From the NCBI RefSeq assembly GCF_000316645.1, contig NC_019684.1, positions 6,087,501-6,151,500 on the forward strand: a stretch of 64,000 nucleotides of DNA, given 5' to 3'. Of the stretch, positions 53,620-62,958 are shown piece by piece; position 1 is the first letter of the stretch, and each line of letters begins with the position of its first letter. A program made the position numbers and the translations under genes. Source of the stretch: Nostoc sp. PCC 7524 (GTDB taxonomy: Bacteria > Cyanobacteriota > Cyanobacteriia > Cyanobacteriales > Nostocaceae). Below the pieces are notes generated by a model, which was given only the letters and a program-made list of their open reading frames with translations, searched no databases and was not told the DNA's origin.

Positions 53620-55140
53620 ATGTTGCCCAATTTCAGGACTTCCCCATCTTTTTCATTTGATGTGATTGTGATTGGCTCTGGCATTGGTGGCTTAGTAACA
53701 GCAACCCAATTAGCGGCAAAAGGCGCTAAAGTGCTGGTATTGGAAAGTTATTTAATTCCTGGGGGTAGTGCCGGCTATTTTGAAAGCCAGGACTATTGCT
53801 TCGATGTGGGAGCATCGATGATTTTTGGATTGGGACACAAAGGTACTACAAATTTACTTACTCGCGCCCTCAGTGCCGTTAATTCTAGCTTAGAAACTAT
53901 CCCTGATCCTGTACAGATTCATTATCATCTACCCCAAGGATTAGACCTGAAAGTTGACAGGGATTATGACAAGTTTTTGCAAAATCTTATTGCTTACTTT
54001 CCCCATGAGTCTAGAGGGATTCGTCGCTTCTATGACGAATGTTGGCGAGTATTTAACTATCTCAACAAATTTGATTTACTGTCACTAGAAGAACCTCGCT
54101 ATCTGCTGCGGACATTTTTGCAGCATCCTTTGGCTTGTCTTGGTTTAGCTAAGTATCTGCCACAAAATGCGGGTGACGTTGCCCGTCGCTACATCAAAGA
54201 CCCCCAATTATTAAAATTTATCGATATGGAATGTTACTGCTGGTCTGTAGTTCCAGCAGATATGACACCAATGATTAATGCAGGCATGGTCTTTTCTGAC
54301 AGACATTACGGTGGTGTGAACTATCCCAAAGGAGGGGTAGGACAAATTGCCCAAAAATTAGTGGCAGGTTTAGAAATGTCTGGTGGTACGATTAAATACC
54401 AAGCTAAAGTCACCAAAATCCTCACCCAAAGAGGCCGGGCTGTTGGTGTGCAATTAGCTAATGGCGAAATTTACCAGGGTAAACGCATAGTTTCTAATGC
54501 TACGCGTTGGGATACTTTTGAAAAATTACTACCCGTGGAGAAAATACCAAGTAATGAGAAAAATTGGCAGCAACGCTATCAAAAATCACCTAGTTTTTTG
54601 AGCTTACACATGGGGGTAAAAGAGTCGGTTTTACCTGGGGGGACGGAGTGCCATCATATTGTCTTGGAAGATTGGGCAGATATGACAACACCGGAAGGTA
54701 CGCTGTTTGTATCTATTCCCACCTTACTTGATCCAGATTTAGCTCCAGAGGGACATCATATCATTCATGGGTTCACACCCCACTGGGTTAATGATTGGGA
54801 GGGAATGTCTGCAAGAGAATATGAGGCGAAGAAAGAAGATGCAGCTTGGCGAATTATTGACCGCTTAGAGAAGATTTTTCCAGGGTTAGATGCAGGTTTA
54901 GATTATTTAGAAGTAGGGACACCGCGCACCCATCGCCGTTTTTTGGGACGTGTAGATGGGACTTACGGGCCGATACCTCGGCGTAAGTTATGGGGGTTAT
55001 TGGGAATGCCGTTTAATCGCACGTCTATTCCAGGGTTGTATTGTGTGGGTGATAGTACATTTCCAGGTCAGGGTTTGAATGCGGTGGCGTTTTCGGGGTT
55101 TGCTTGCGCCCATCGTATCGCGGTGGATTTGGGGTTGTAA
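53620..55140 (+). CDS. crtH: Prolycopene (carotene) cis-trans isomerase
   Basis: 506 residues. FAD-binding N-terminus [28 protein letters not shown] (about 15-42), then [10 protein letters not shown] and [24 protein letters not shown], the CrtISO hallmark. The C-terminal FAD-contact motif is [30 protein letters not shown]. CrtISO/CrtH converts poly-cis lycopene to all-trans lycopene in cyanobacterial and plant carotenoid synthesis, in the dark, at the membrane. Length and motifs fit CrtH rather than phytoene desaturase CrtP or CrtO ketolase. Confidence 0.92.
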   Translation: MLPNFRTSPSFSFDVIVIGSGIGGLVTATQLAAKGAKVLVLESYLIPGGSAGYFESQDYCFDVGASMIFGLGHKGTTNLLTRALSAVNSSLETIPDPVQIHYHLPQGLDLKVDRDYDKFLQNLIAYFPHESRGIRRFYDECWRVFNYLNKFDLLSLEEPRYLLRTFLQHPLACLGLAKYLPQNAGDVARRYIKDPQLLKFIDMECYCWSVVPADMTPMINAGMVFSDRHYGGVNYPKGGVGQIAQKLVAGLEMSGGTIKYQAKVTKILTQRGRAVGVQLANGEIYQGKRIVSNATRWDTFEKLLPVEKIPSNEKNWQQRYQKSPSFLSLHMGVKESVLPGGTECHHIVLEDWADMTTPEGTLFVSIPTLLDPDLAPEGHHIIHGFTPHWVNDWEGMSAREYEAKKEDAAWRIIDRLEKIFPGLDAGLDYLEVGTPRTHRRFLGRVDGTYGPIPRRKLWGLLGMPFNRTSIPGLYCVGDSTFPGQGLNAVAFSGFACAHRIAVDLGL

Positions 55141-55303
55141 CGGGCATTGGGTATTGGGCATGAGTATTAAAAATAAAATCTTCCTCATCTGCCACCCTAC
55201 GGGTAGGCTTACGCCATCGTAAGAGAAGCTGACGCTACATCTCTCCTTACTCTCCTGCCCCCTGCCTACATAGCGATGGGATATTTCTTTAGTTGGAAGT
55301 CGC

Positions 55304-57328
55304 TTAAAACCGTTGACCGATGCCTAAATGTACTCGACTTTCCCCTTGGTCATTAATGCCGTAGTCAGCGCGAATTAAACCCAAAGGCGAGTCTACCCGG
55401 ACTCCAGCACCGTAACCAAAGCCAGCACCGGGTTTATTCCTGACACCTGCGGGGTTGCCGAGAACAGTGTCACCAGAACCTAAGTCTGAGGCAAAGTCAG
55501 CAAATACTACACCCCCAACAATAGGCAAGATGGGAAAGCGGTATTCGGCGGTGGCTAGTACATAACTGCGACTACTACCGACATTTCCAGCGTCGTAACC
55601 CCGCACGGAATTAGAACCGCCTAAGTTAAAGGCTTCATAAGGGGGCAAATTACCAAGGACAGTACCAGCTTGCACATTCAAAGCAAATACTTGGGGTGTT
55701 TGACTGTTAAATAGCTGTACTGGCACATACTGACTGTAATTGGCGGTGAGGCGATTCATGGAGATGTTACCTTGACCGATGGGTACAGATTGTTCTGTAC
55801 TGAGTCTGAGAACAGAACCTTGGGTGGGGTTGATAGGGTTATCGCGTTGGTCTTTCGTAGCTGTGAAGGATACGGTAGTGAGGTCATCAACGCCAGTACG
55901 GCTAGCGGAGAGGGGATTTCCTTGGGCATCGGTGGGGGTGATATTGCCTTGGCGATCGCGGATGCTGGTACGAGTATAATTAAACCCTAGGGAGGTATCC
56001 CAATCATCAAGGGGTCGTTGTAAGCTAATACCTGCGCCAATCTTACCTTCCCGGACTTTATCACCGTTAGCTAGTTTAATCTCATCATCAAAGGTTGCCG
56101 AAATTTCTCGACTGCGGAAGGCTTTCACGGTGTAGCCTAGACGGTCAGGATTAGTGGCACGATAGGGACTAATAAATTTAGTATCAAACTGCAAATCACG
56201 GCTACTTAAACCGAGATTCACATTGAAAATATCATTCTTACCGCCAATATTTTGGTCTTGATAATTTAAAGTCCCCATTAACCCTGTATCAGCATTGTAA
56301 CTACCACCCAAATTAATCGCACGGGCCCCATTTTCCTTAAGTTCGTAAATCACATCAAGGTTGGTAGCATCACCTTCAAAGGCGACATTAAGACTTTGAA
56401 ATAAGCCAGTACGATATAACTGTTGGACATCTTGCCGGACAATATTTTCTTGAAAGACTTGCCCTGGTTTGAGTTGGAGTTGTTGTTTTAAGAAATCTGG
56501 TTTGGTACGTCCCCCGATGGGATTACCATTGTTATCGACGGTTTTACCTTCATCATTTACAAAACGGAACTTGATATCATTCACCAAACCTTCTGCGACA
56601 TTGACGGAAAGGATACCTGCATCATTGGGTTGAATTGATAGCACCCGCGCCAAGTTATAACCATTATCGGTGTACCATTTATTAATTTGTTGGACTGCTT
56701 GTTTGAGTCCATCTGGACTGATGGGTTTACCAATTTGGGATTGAAAAGGTTTGAGGGCGACTGGATAGGTGAGGGCTTTAGCACCTGCTAGTTGGAGCGA
56801 TCGCACTACCACTGGTTGCACCTGATACACTACATTTAAGCCAGATGGAGTAGTGCGGGTATTGACGTTAGCATTGACAAATAAACCAGTCTGCAAAATC
56901 GCCTCTACATCTCTTTGTAACTGGCTTTGGCTGGTTTCGCCACCAGTTTGGGTTTTAATGACTTGGCGGATGATTTCCTGTAATTCAGGAGTTGCGCCCA
57001 CTATCTGCACATCGATAGCTGTCACAACCAAAGTGTTTTCAGGCGTGGTAGGCTTGGAGGCTGACGGAGTTGCAACCGAAGGTACAGGAGAAAGTACAAC
57101 AGGTTTTTGAGCTATGACTGGAGATTGAGAAAATTGGGGAGTAATCTCTGTTTCTGGTGCAGCTACAGCCTTCAGAGGTGCAGGGTTTTCTTCCACTACT
57201 GGCACTACTAAATTTTGCTCTATCTCAGCCGGAGTTGAGGCGTTAGTCGATGCAGCCATAGTTTGTTGAGTGGCATTGCTAACCGCCAAAGTAGCTAAAG
57301 TCAAGATTGTAGTAGAAGAAACACGCAT
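55304..57328 (-). CDS. Omp85/BamA-family outer-membrane protein
   Basis: 674 residues from MRVSSTTILTLATLAVSNA, a signal peptide; in-frame upstream codons are repeat-derived (SRPHAQFPMPNSLN) and excluded. A Pro/Val/Ala-rich linker (about 25-95) precedes three POTRA domains (about 98-175, 180-255, 260-350), as in cyanobacterial Omp85. The C-terminal 16-stranded barrel (about 360-674) ends in VHLGIGQRF, with the conserved VRGYDAGNVGSSR lid-loop motif. Omp85 inserts outer-membrane proteins; its plastid relative is Toc75. Divergent from the LpxB-related gene. Confidence 0.94.
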   Translation of the reverse strand: MRVSSTTILTLATLAVSNATQQTMAASTNASTPAEIEQNLVVPVVEENPAPLKAVAAPETEITPQFSQSPVIAQKPVVLSPVPSVATPSASKPTTPENTLVVTAIDVQIVGATPELQEIIRQVIKTQTGGETSQSQLQRDVEAILQTGLFVNANVNTRTTPSGLNVVYQVQPVVVRSLQLAGAKALTYPVALKPFQSQIGKPISPDGLKQAVQQINKWYTDNGYNLARVLSIQPNDAGILSVNVAEGLVNDIKFRFVNDEGKTVDNNGNPIGGRTKPDFLKQQLQLKPGQVFQENIVRQDVQQLYRTGLFQSLNVAFEGDATNLDVIYELKENGARAINLGGSYNADTGLMGTLNYQDQNIGGKNDIFNVNLGLSSRDLQFDTKFISPYRATNPDRLGYTVKAFRSREISATFDDEIKLANGDKVREGKIGAGISLQRPLDDWDTSLGFNYTRTSIRDRQGNITPTDAQGNPLSASRTGVDDLTTVSFTATKDQRDNPINPTQGSVLRLSTEQSVPIGQGNISMNRLTANYSQYVPVQLFNSQTPQVFALNVQAGTVLGNLPPYEAFNLGGSNSVRGYDAGNVGSSRSYVLATAEYRFPILPIVGGVVFADFASDLGSGDTVLGNPAGVRNKPGAGFGYGAGVRVDSPLGLIRADYGINDQGESRVHLGIGQRF

Positions 57329-57607
57329 ATGATTTAGGGAATTGGGCATAGGGAATTGGGCATGGGGACGAGAGATGTTCATCCCCATTGTTGTGTGATT
57401 GTTCACACGGCTTTATAGCTTCCGCAATAGCGGAATCAAGAATCAAAAATTACGAATTACCTAAACAGACAGCCAATTTTGTTATTTTGTTTCTTATGCA
57501 CAACCCCCACCATCAACTACCCCTCCAGGAAACATTGGTTATGGAAGAGATAACGAAGTGGGGGGAGATGAGGAAGAAAAGCTTCCTTGTCTTGTTTCCA
57601 GACCCTA

Positions 57608-57651
57608 ATCCCCAGTCCCCAGTCCCCAGTCCCCAATCCCCAGTCCCCAAT
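57608..57651. repeat. Heptamer tract (CCCCAGT) directly before the LpxB-related start
   Basis: About six CCCCAGT/CCCCAAT units end two bases before the ATG at 57654, leaving no ordinary ribosome-binding site. Confidence 0.9.
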
Positions 57652-57653
57652 TC

Positions 57654-59015
57654 ATGAGCGATATATCCCAGTTATCCCTAGCCAATTCACCAACTGCCAG
57701 TTCTCGGTTGCAGTTGTTGGTATTAAGTAATGGTCATGGGGAAGATGTCATTGCTGTCCGCATTTTGCAAGAATTATTACAACTATCCCACCCACCAGAT
57801 ATCTTTGCTTTGCCTCTGGTGGGTGAAGGACGGGCTTACCAACAGTTAAATATTCCCCTCATTGGTGCAGTCCGGACTATGCCCTCTGGTGGGTTTATAT
57901 ATATGGATGGGCGACAATTGGCGCGGGATGTACGAGGTGGCTTGGTGCAACTGACTTGGAGTCAAATTCAAGCGATGCGGCGGTGGGTGCGTTCCCAAAA
58001 AAAATTAGGCAACAAGAACGCTGTTTTGGCAGTGGGGGATATTGTACCGTTATTGTTTGCCTTTGTTAGTGGTACTCAATATGCTTTTGTAGGAACGGCG
58101 AAGTCAGAATATTATGTGCGGGATGAAGTGGGAATCCTGCCGAGAAAATCAAAATCTGCCCGTTGGGAAAATTTTTCTGGTTCGATTTACCATCCTTGGG
58201 AGAGGTGGTTAATGAGTCGTCGCCGTTGTCGGGCGGTGTTTCCTAGGGATGGGTTGACAACACAAATCTTAAATCAATGGCCGATTCCGGCTGTTGATGT
58301 GGGAAATCCGATGATGGATGGTTTACAACCCAGGTTTACTACACAAAAATTTTATAGTGCTGATGCCCAACAACAAGAAATAGCTAGACCTTTGGTGATG
58401 ACTCTTCTTCCTGGTTCTCGTCCACCGGAAGCTTATCAAAATTGGGAAATCATCATGATGGCTGTGTCTGCATTAATGGCAAGTTTCCGAGAACAGAACT
58501 CATTTGTACACAGTTCTGGTAGTGTAGTGTTTTTAGGAGCGATCGCACCCAATCTAGATATGCAGATCCTAGCTCAAAGTGTCCAGTCTCAAGGCTGGCG
58601 ACCCCATACAGAATCACCTCTACCTCTACCCGATGCTGAGGCTTTAATATTCCAACAAAGAAACGCCTATTTCATCTTGACTCAACAAGCATACAACGAA
58701 TGTGTGCATTGGGGAGACGTGGCGATCGCAATGGCTGGTACAGCTACAGAACAGTTTATCGGTTTAGGTAAACCTGCGATCGCTATTCCTGGGGAGGGGC
58801 CACAATATAACCCAGCCTTCGCAGAAGCCCAAAGCCGACTGTTAGGCTTATCGTTGATTTTAGTGGAAGAACCAGCACAAGTGGTGCAAGAAGTGCGATC
58901 GCTTTTCACTAATCCTGACAGGCTGCATATCATTGCAGAAAATGGTATGCGACGTATGGGTAAAGCCGGTGCAGCCCGCCGGATTGCTGAGTGTTTGCTG
59001 GAGAGATTTGAGTAA
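57654..59015 (+). CDS. LpxB-related (lipid-A-disaccharide synthase-like) protein
   Basis: 453 residues matching the cyanobacterial LpxB-related family (TIGR03492, from memory). Features: LLVLSNGHGEDVIAVRILQELL at the N-terminus (about 21-42), ALPLVGEGRAYQQLNIPLIG, the phosphate/UDP region TLLPGSRPPEAYQNW, and the donor loop AMAGTATEQFIGLGKPAIAIPGEGPQYNPAFAEAQSRLLG. True LpxB joins two acyl-glucosamines; cyanobacterial lipid A is atypical, so the substrate is unclear. It is adjacent to, and divergent from, Omp85. Confidence 0.9.
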   Translation: MSDISQLSLANSPTASSRLQLLVLSNGHGEDVIAVRILQELLQLSHPPDIFALPLVGEGRAYQQLNIPLIGAVRTMPSGGFIYMDGRQLARDVRGGLVQLTWSQIQAMRRWVRSQKKLGNKNAVLAVGDIVPLLFAFVSGTQYAFVGTAKSEYYVRDEVGILPRKSKSARWENFSGSIYHPWERWLMSRRRCRAVFPRDGLTTQILNQWPIPAVDVGNPMMDGLQPRFTTQKFYSADAQQQEIARPLVMTLLPGSRPPEAYQNWEIIMMAVSALMASFREQNSFVHSSGSVVFLGAIAPNLDMQILAQSVQSQGWRPHTESPLPLPDAEALIFQQRNAYFILTQQAYNECVHWGDVAIAMAGTATEQFIGLGKPAIAIPGEGPQYNPAFAEAQSRLLGLSLILVEEPAQVVQEVRSLFTNPDRLHIIAENGMRRMGKAGAARRIAECLLERFE

Positions 59016-59107
59016 TTGGGCATGGATATTGGGGGCTGGGGACTGGGTAAGAACTTAAATATTTATGATTCTCTTCTGCTCCCTCTGCTGTCTGAATGTG
59101 CAGATTA

Positions 59108-62100
59108 TTACTCAGATGGTTGATAGAATCGTCTTTTTGCAGCCAGTAATAAGCTGATGTTTTGACTATTTAAAGCTGGGGAAAACAAGTGTCCTTGTGC
59201 TTGGTCACATTGTAATAATCTTAACTGTACTAACTGGCTGATTGTTTCTACACCTTCAGCAACTACACTCATACCCAAATTGGAAGCTAGGGTGACAATG
59301 GCTTTCACAATTGCTAATCTCTCGCCATCCCGGTCAATACGATTCACAAAAGAACGATCAATCTTTAAAACATCAATGGGAAAATGATGTAAATACGCTA
59401 AAGATGAGTAACCAGTACCAAAATCATCAATACACAACTTGATTCCTAAAGCTTTAAATTGCTGAAGAATGGTAGCCGCTTGTTCAGGGCTGGCCATAAT
59501 GGCGCTTTCAGTAATTTCTAGTTTTAAACTACTGGGTTCTAGGTCAACATCTCGTAAAATTTGGACAATTTTTTCAACTAAATAAGGTTGAGAAAACTGT
59601 TTGCCGGAAAGGTTGACATTCATGCTTAAAGGTGGAATGTTAGGAACTTCTAATTGCCACTGCCGTAATTGTTGACACGACTCCCGCAATACAAATTCAC
59701 CAATTGGGATGATGAGTCCAGTTTCTTCGGCTATGGGAATAAACTCGGCTGGTGAAATTAGCCCTCGTTCTGGGTGTTGCCAGCGTACTAGGGATTCAAA
59801 TCCTGTAATTTTCCCTGTAGCTACAGAGACAATTGGTTGGTAGAAAACTTGTAATTCCTGGCGCTCAATCGCCCAGCGTAAGTCAGTTTCTAGTTGCAAA
59901 AGTGCTACAGCCCGGTCATACATAGTGGTATCAAAAACTATATGCCAAGCTTTACCTTGCTCTTTAGCACAATACAGAGCAGTATCAGCATCTCGCAGCA
60001 AATCTGCGGGTTGAGTGTAGCCTATTGTACTGAGAGCAATGCCAATACTCGTAGTAGTAAATACTTCATATCCATTGAGGTTAAATGGTGATTTCAGTAC
60101 CTGATGAATATGTTCGGCGATGCGGGTAGCTTCATCGATGGAAGAAATTTGAGTCAACAAAATTGTAAACTCGTCTCCACCTAGGCGAGCAATGGTATCT
60201 TCAGGACGCAAGCAGTTTTGTAAACGTTCGGCAAAGCTTACCAGGAGTTGATCACCAACAAAGTGTCCTAAACTGTCATTGACGACTTTAAAACGGTCAA
60301 GATCCAAAAATAATACAGCAAATAATTGGTCTGGGTGTTGTTGTATTTGACCTATGGCCTGCTCTAGCCTGTCCATAAATAAAACTCGGTTGGGCAGCCC
60401 AGTGAGATGATCATAGAAGGCATGACGCATTAACTTTGCTTCCATGAATTTGCGTTCGCTAATATCTGTAGCGATGCCTTCGATACGGATAGGTTTACCA
60501 CTTGCGTTATAAATTACATGACTGCGGTTATGCAACCAGCGTATCTCGCCATCGGGTCTCATAATCCGGTATTCTAGGTCTTGACTGCCAGTTAACAGCA
60601 AAGGCTGAATTGCCTGACTAACTATTGGTTGGTCTTCTGGATGAATTACCTCAAACCACAGATTTGAGTTTTCCACAAATTCAGATACAGAGCGGCCATA
60701 AATTTTGACAACGGCGGGATTAATATAGAGAGTCTCAAAAGTCTCTGCGGAAACTGACCAGACTACATCTTCCAGAGAGTTTAAAATCTCGTCGAGACGC
60801 TGTTTACTCTCTTGTAATGCAGCTTCTGCCCGTTTGCGATCGCTGATGTTTGTCACCATACCCAAGGCTCCGCTATAATTCCCTAGATTGTCAAACAATG
60901 GCGCACAGGAAATAATTGCCCATAGGTCTGAGCCATCCTGACAAAGAAATTTAAAATCGTGGGTTTCATTAATGCCTTGGTGACGGCGTTCCAGGTATGT
61001 CTGGGCAATTTCTAAGCCTTCGGCATCCATAAAGGCAAATAGCGTTTTACCTAGCATCTCTTCCACGGTGTAGCCCAACATAGCTGCCATTTGTTGATTG
61101 ACGAAGGTAGTCTGGTTATCTGGATTCAGTAGCCAAATACCTTCAGTAGCTGTTTCCACAATGCGACGATATTGTTCTTCTCGCTCCTGTAATGCCTCCA
61201 AAGCCTGTAGGTGTTGAGTAATATCGTTTTGTACACCTATAAAGTTAGTTAAACGCCCAGAGTCATCAAACACAGGCGCAATGTAGAGTTCATTCCAAAA
61301 GGGAGTACCATCTTTACGATAATTTTTTAAGATGACATGGCATTCCCTCTGCTCTTGCAAGGCCTTACGCAACTCCTCAATCCCCAGCTGATCTTGAGCA
61401 TTTCCTTGTAAAAAACGGCAGTTACGGCCAATCACTTCCTGAACAAAGTAGCCCGTTATGCTTTCAAAAGCAGGATTGACGTAAATGATGGGATTGTCTG
61501 GTTGAGTAGCGTCTGTCAACACAATCCCATTGCTGCTAGCAGCTAGCGCCCGTTCCATCAGATGTAAACGTGCTTGGGATTGTTGGTAGTTAATCTCACA
61601 CGTAGAATTTACATTTTCTGGGGTAGTGGGGATAGCGATCGCATCCTCCGTTACTGGCTGTTTTTGCAGAGGTTCATTGATATCTGTAAAAACCAATAAA
61701 GCTGCTAACTTACCTTGGTAATTAACGGCTTTCGCTGAAATTCTGGTTACAACAGTATTGTTAAATACATTGACTTTTACTGCCAAATTACTAACAGACT
61801 CACTGCCTTTGAGACTACTATTTAACCATTTACATAAAGTATAGTTGTTATAAATATCTGCAACTAAATTATCATAATTTTGACAAAAATTAGCCCCAAA
61901 AACTTTTTCTACTAGCTTATTTTTAAATAAAATTTCATGAGTTTCTAAACAAAGAATAACAATAGGAAAGGGGCTAACTTCTGCTAAAAAAGTGACTATT
62001 TCTTGCAAGTTTAACATTGACATTTTTTGAACATCAACTTCTTGCACTAATCCTAAATTCGTACCATTGCCCCCAACTGTATGATTTTCTTCTACAGCTA

Positions 62101-62167
62101 TCAAGGCTCTATTTTTATTTTGAATACTATGCTGATTTTTATACACTTTGCCACGAGTAAAAACCAT
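59108..62167 (-). CDS. LOV/PAS-GGDEF-EAL protein (blue-light-responsive c-di-GMP enzyme candidate)
   Basis: 1019 residues, soluble. An N-terminal PAS-like region (about 55-165) is followed by a LOV domain (about 205-325) with the photoactive signature GRNCRFLQG, Cys about 250, preceded by ITDATQPDNPIIYVN-type text (VLTDATQPDNPIIYVNPAF). Two more PAS domains (about 335-450 and 460-575), a GGDEF domain with intact GGDEF (about 661-665) and an EAL domain with ESLVRW (about 788), [22 protein letters not shown] follow. LOV proteins form an FMN-cysteinyl adduct in blue light; here that could switch c-di-GMP synthesis or degradation. Both enzymatic motifs look intact. Confidence 0.93.
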   Translation of the reverse strand: MVFTRGKVYKNQHSIQNKNRALIAVEENHTVGGNGTNLGLVQEVDVQKMSMLNLQEIVTFLAEVSPFPIVILCLETHEILFKNKLVEKVFGANFCQNYDNLVADIYNNYTLCKWLNSSLKGSESVSNLAVKVNVFNNTVVTRISAKAVNYQGKLAALLVFTDINEPLQKQPVTEDAIAIPTTPENVNSTCEINYQQSQARLHLMERALAASSNGIVLTDATQPDNPIIYVNPAFESITGYFVQEVIGRNCRFLQGNAQDQLGIEELRKALQEQRECHVILKNYRKDGTPFWNELYIAPVFDDSGRLTNFIGVQNDITQHLQALEALQEREEQYRRIVETATEGIWLLNPDNQTTFVNQQMAAMLGYTVEEMLGKTLFAFMDAEGLEIAQTYLERRHQGINETHDFKFLCQDGSDLWAIISCAPLFDNLGNYSGALGMVTNISDRKRAEAALQESKQRLDEILNSLEDVVWSVSAETFETLYINPAVVKIYGRSVSEFVENSNLWFEVIHPEDQPIVSQAIQPLLLTGSQDLEYRIMRPDGEIRWLHNRSHVIYNASGKPIRIEGIATDISERKFMEAKLMRHAFYDHLTGLPNRVLFMDRLEQAIGQIQQHPDQLFAVLFLDLDRFKVVNDSLGHFVGDQLLVSFAERLQNCLRPEDTIARLGGDEFTILLTQISSIDEATRIAEHIHQVLKSPFNLNGYEVFTTTSIGIALSTIGYTQPADLLRDADTALYCAKEQGKAWHIVFDTTMYDRAVALLQLETDLRWAIERQELQVFYQPIVSVATGKITGFESLVRWQHPERGLISPAEFIPIAEETGLIIPIGEFVLRESCQQLRQWQLEVPNIPPLSMNVNLSGKQFSQPYLVEKIVQILRDVDLEPSSLKLEITESAIMASPEQAATILQQFKALGIKLCIDDFGTGYSSLAYLHHFPIDVLKIDRSFVNRIDRDGERLAIVKAIVTLASNLGMSVVAEGVETISQLVQLRLLQCDQAQGHLFSPALNSQNISLLLAAKRRFYQPSE

Positions 62168-62958
62168 TGCCAGAGTTATGTAAACTGCTGAGGATATTCA
62201 ATAAAAAATGCACATTTAACAGTTGCTTTGACACGTTAGCTTATAGTGCTTGTACACCAGTAAATAGGACAGCAATGATTTAGCAATCTGACATCTGTAT
62301 GAATGAAAGTTTGTTTAGCCAAAGTTTCCGTATTATGACAATATTCAGATTGAAAACCCCATATAAGTTCGGGGTTAAGTGTACAAGAATTAGTAGGCAC
62401 TAACTATTAATAGTCAAAGCGATTTATTAAACTATTTTTAACTTTACCCCTTGAGATAGATGTAGTTACATTTTTTACTGAAACTTCATATAATATTGAA
62501 ATATTTCTTAATCTTGATGTGATACGCTATTGTGAATCAATTGATATTCACAGCTATAAGTATATACCGCCAGTATTTGGTATAGGACTTACGCTTTAGT
62601 AACTAAAAATTAAGGATTTGGGTTGGGTATTGGGCATTGAGCATGGAAAATTCGCCAAAGCCCCATGCCTCATACCAGATATAAAGGAATAAGCTTGTTA
62701 TGTAAGTCCTAAGTCCAAAAAACTACGTAAAGGCGTAGCACAGCTACGTCTCTCTCAAAATTTCAAGTAACGCATAATTAATTTGTGGATATGTCTATTA
62801 GAGATTTACATAGAAGTACAGTAAATCTCTAGTTCCCAACTGCCCTAATCATCAACAAACCAGCAAAACCTTAAATTTTGGTTTGCTTTATTACTCTGGC
62901 TTAATCTATTCTGTTGAAAATATAAACAAACATTAAGACAAGTGGTGTGTAAAACGAC
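62168..62958. other. 791-bp intergenic region with a MITE-like element
   Basis: AT-rich divergent spacer between the LOV-GGDEF-EAL gene and the desaturase-dehydrogenase gene. It contains the inverted-repeat element at 62578-62716, a fragment of the CGTAGC/GCTACG repeat (about 62731-62745), and nothing coding. Promoters of both flanking genes should lie here. Confidence 0.55.
62578..62716. mobile_element. MITE-like element (about 139 bp)
   Basis: Inverted ends TAGGACTTAC (62583-62592) and GTAAGTCCTA (62702-62711), extended by TTTGG on the left and CCAAA on the right with a two-base mismatch. The interior has a TTGGGTATTGGGCATTGAGCAT-like heptameric stretch, no ORF. TATAGGACTTACG ends recur in Nostoc genomes as I recall, and the left end resembles the TATATAGGA ends of the element at 29899-30054. 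Confidence 0.6.
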
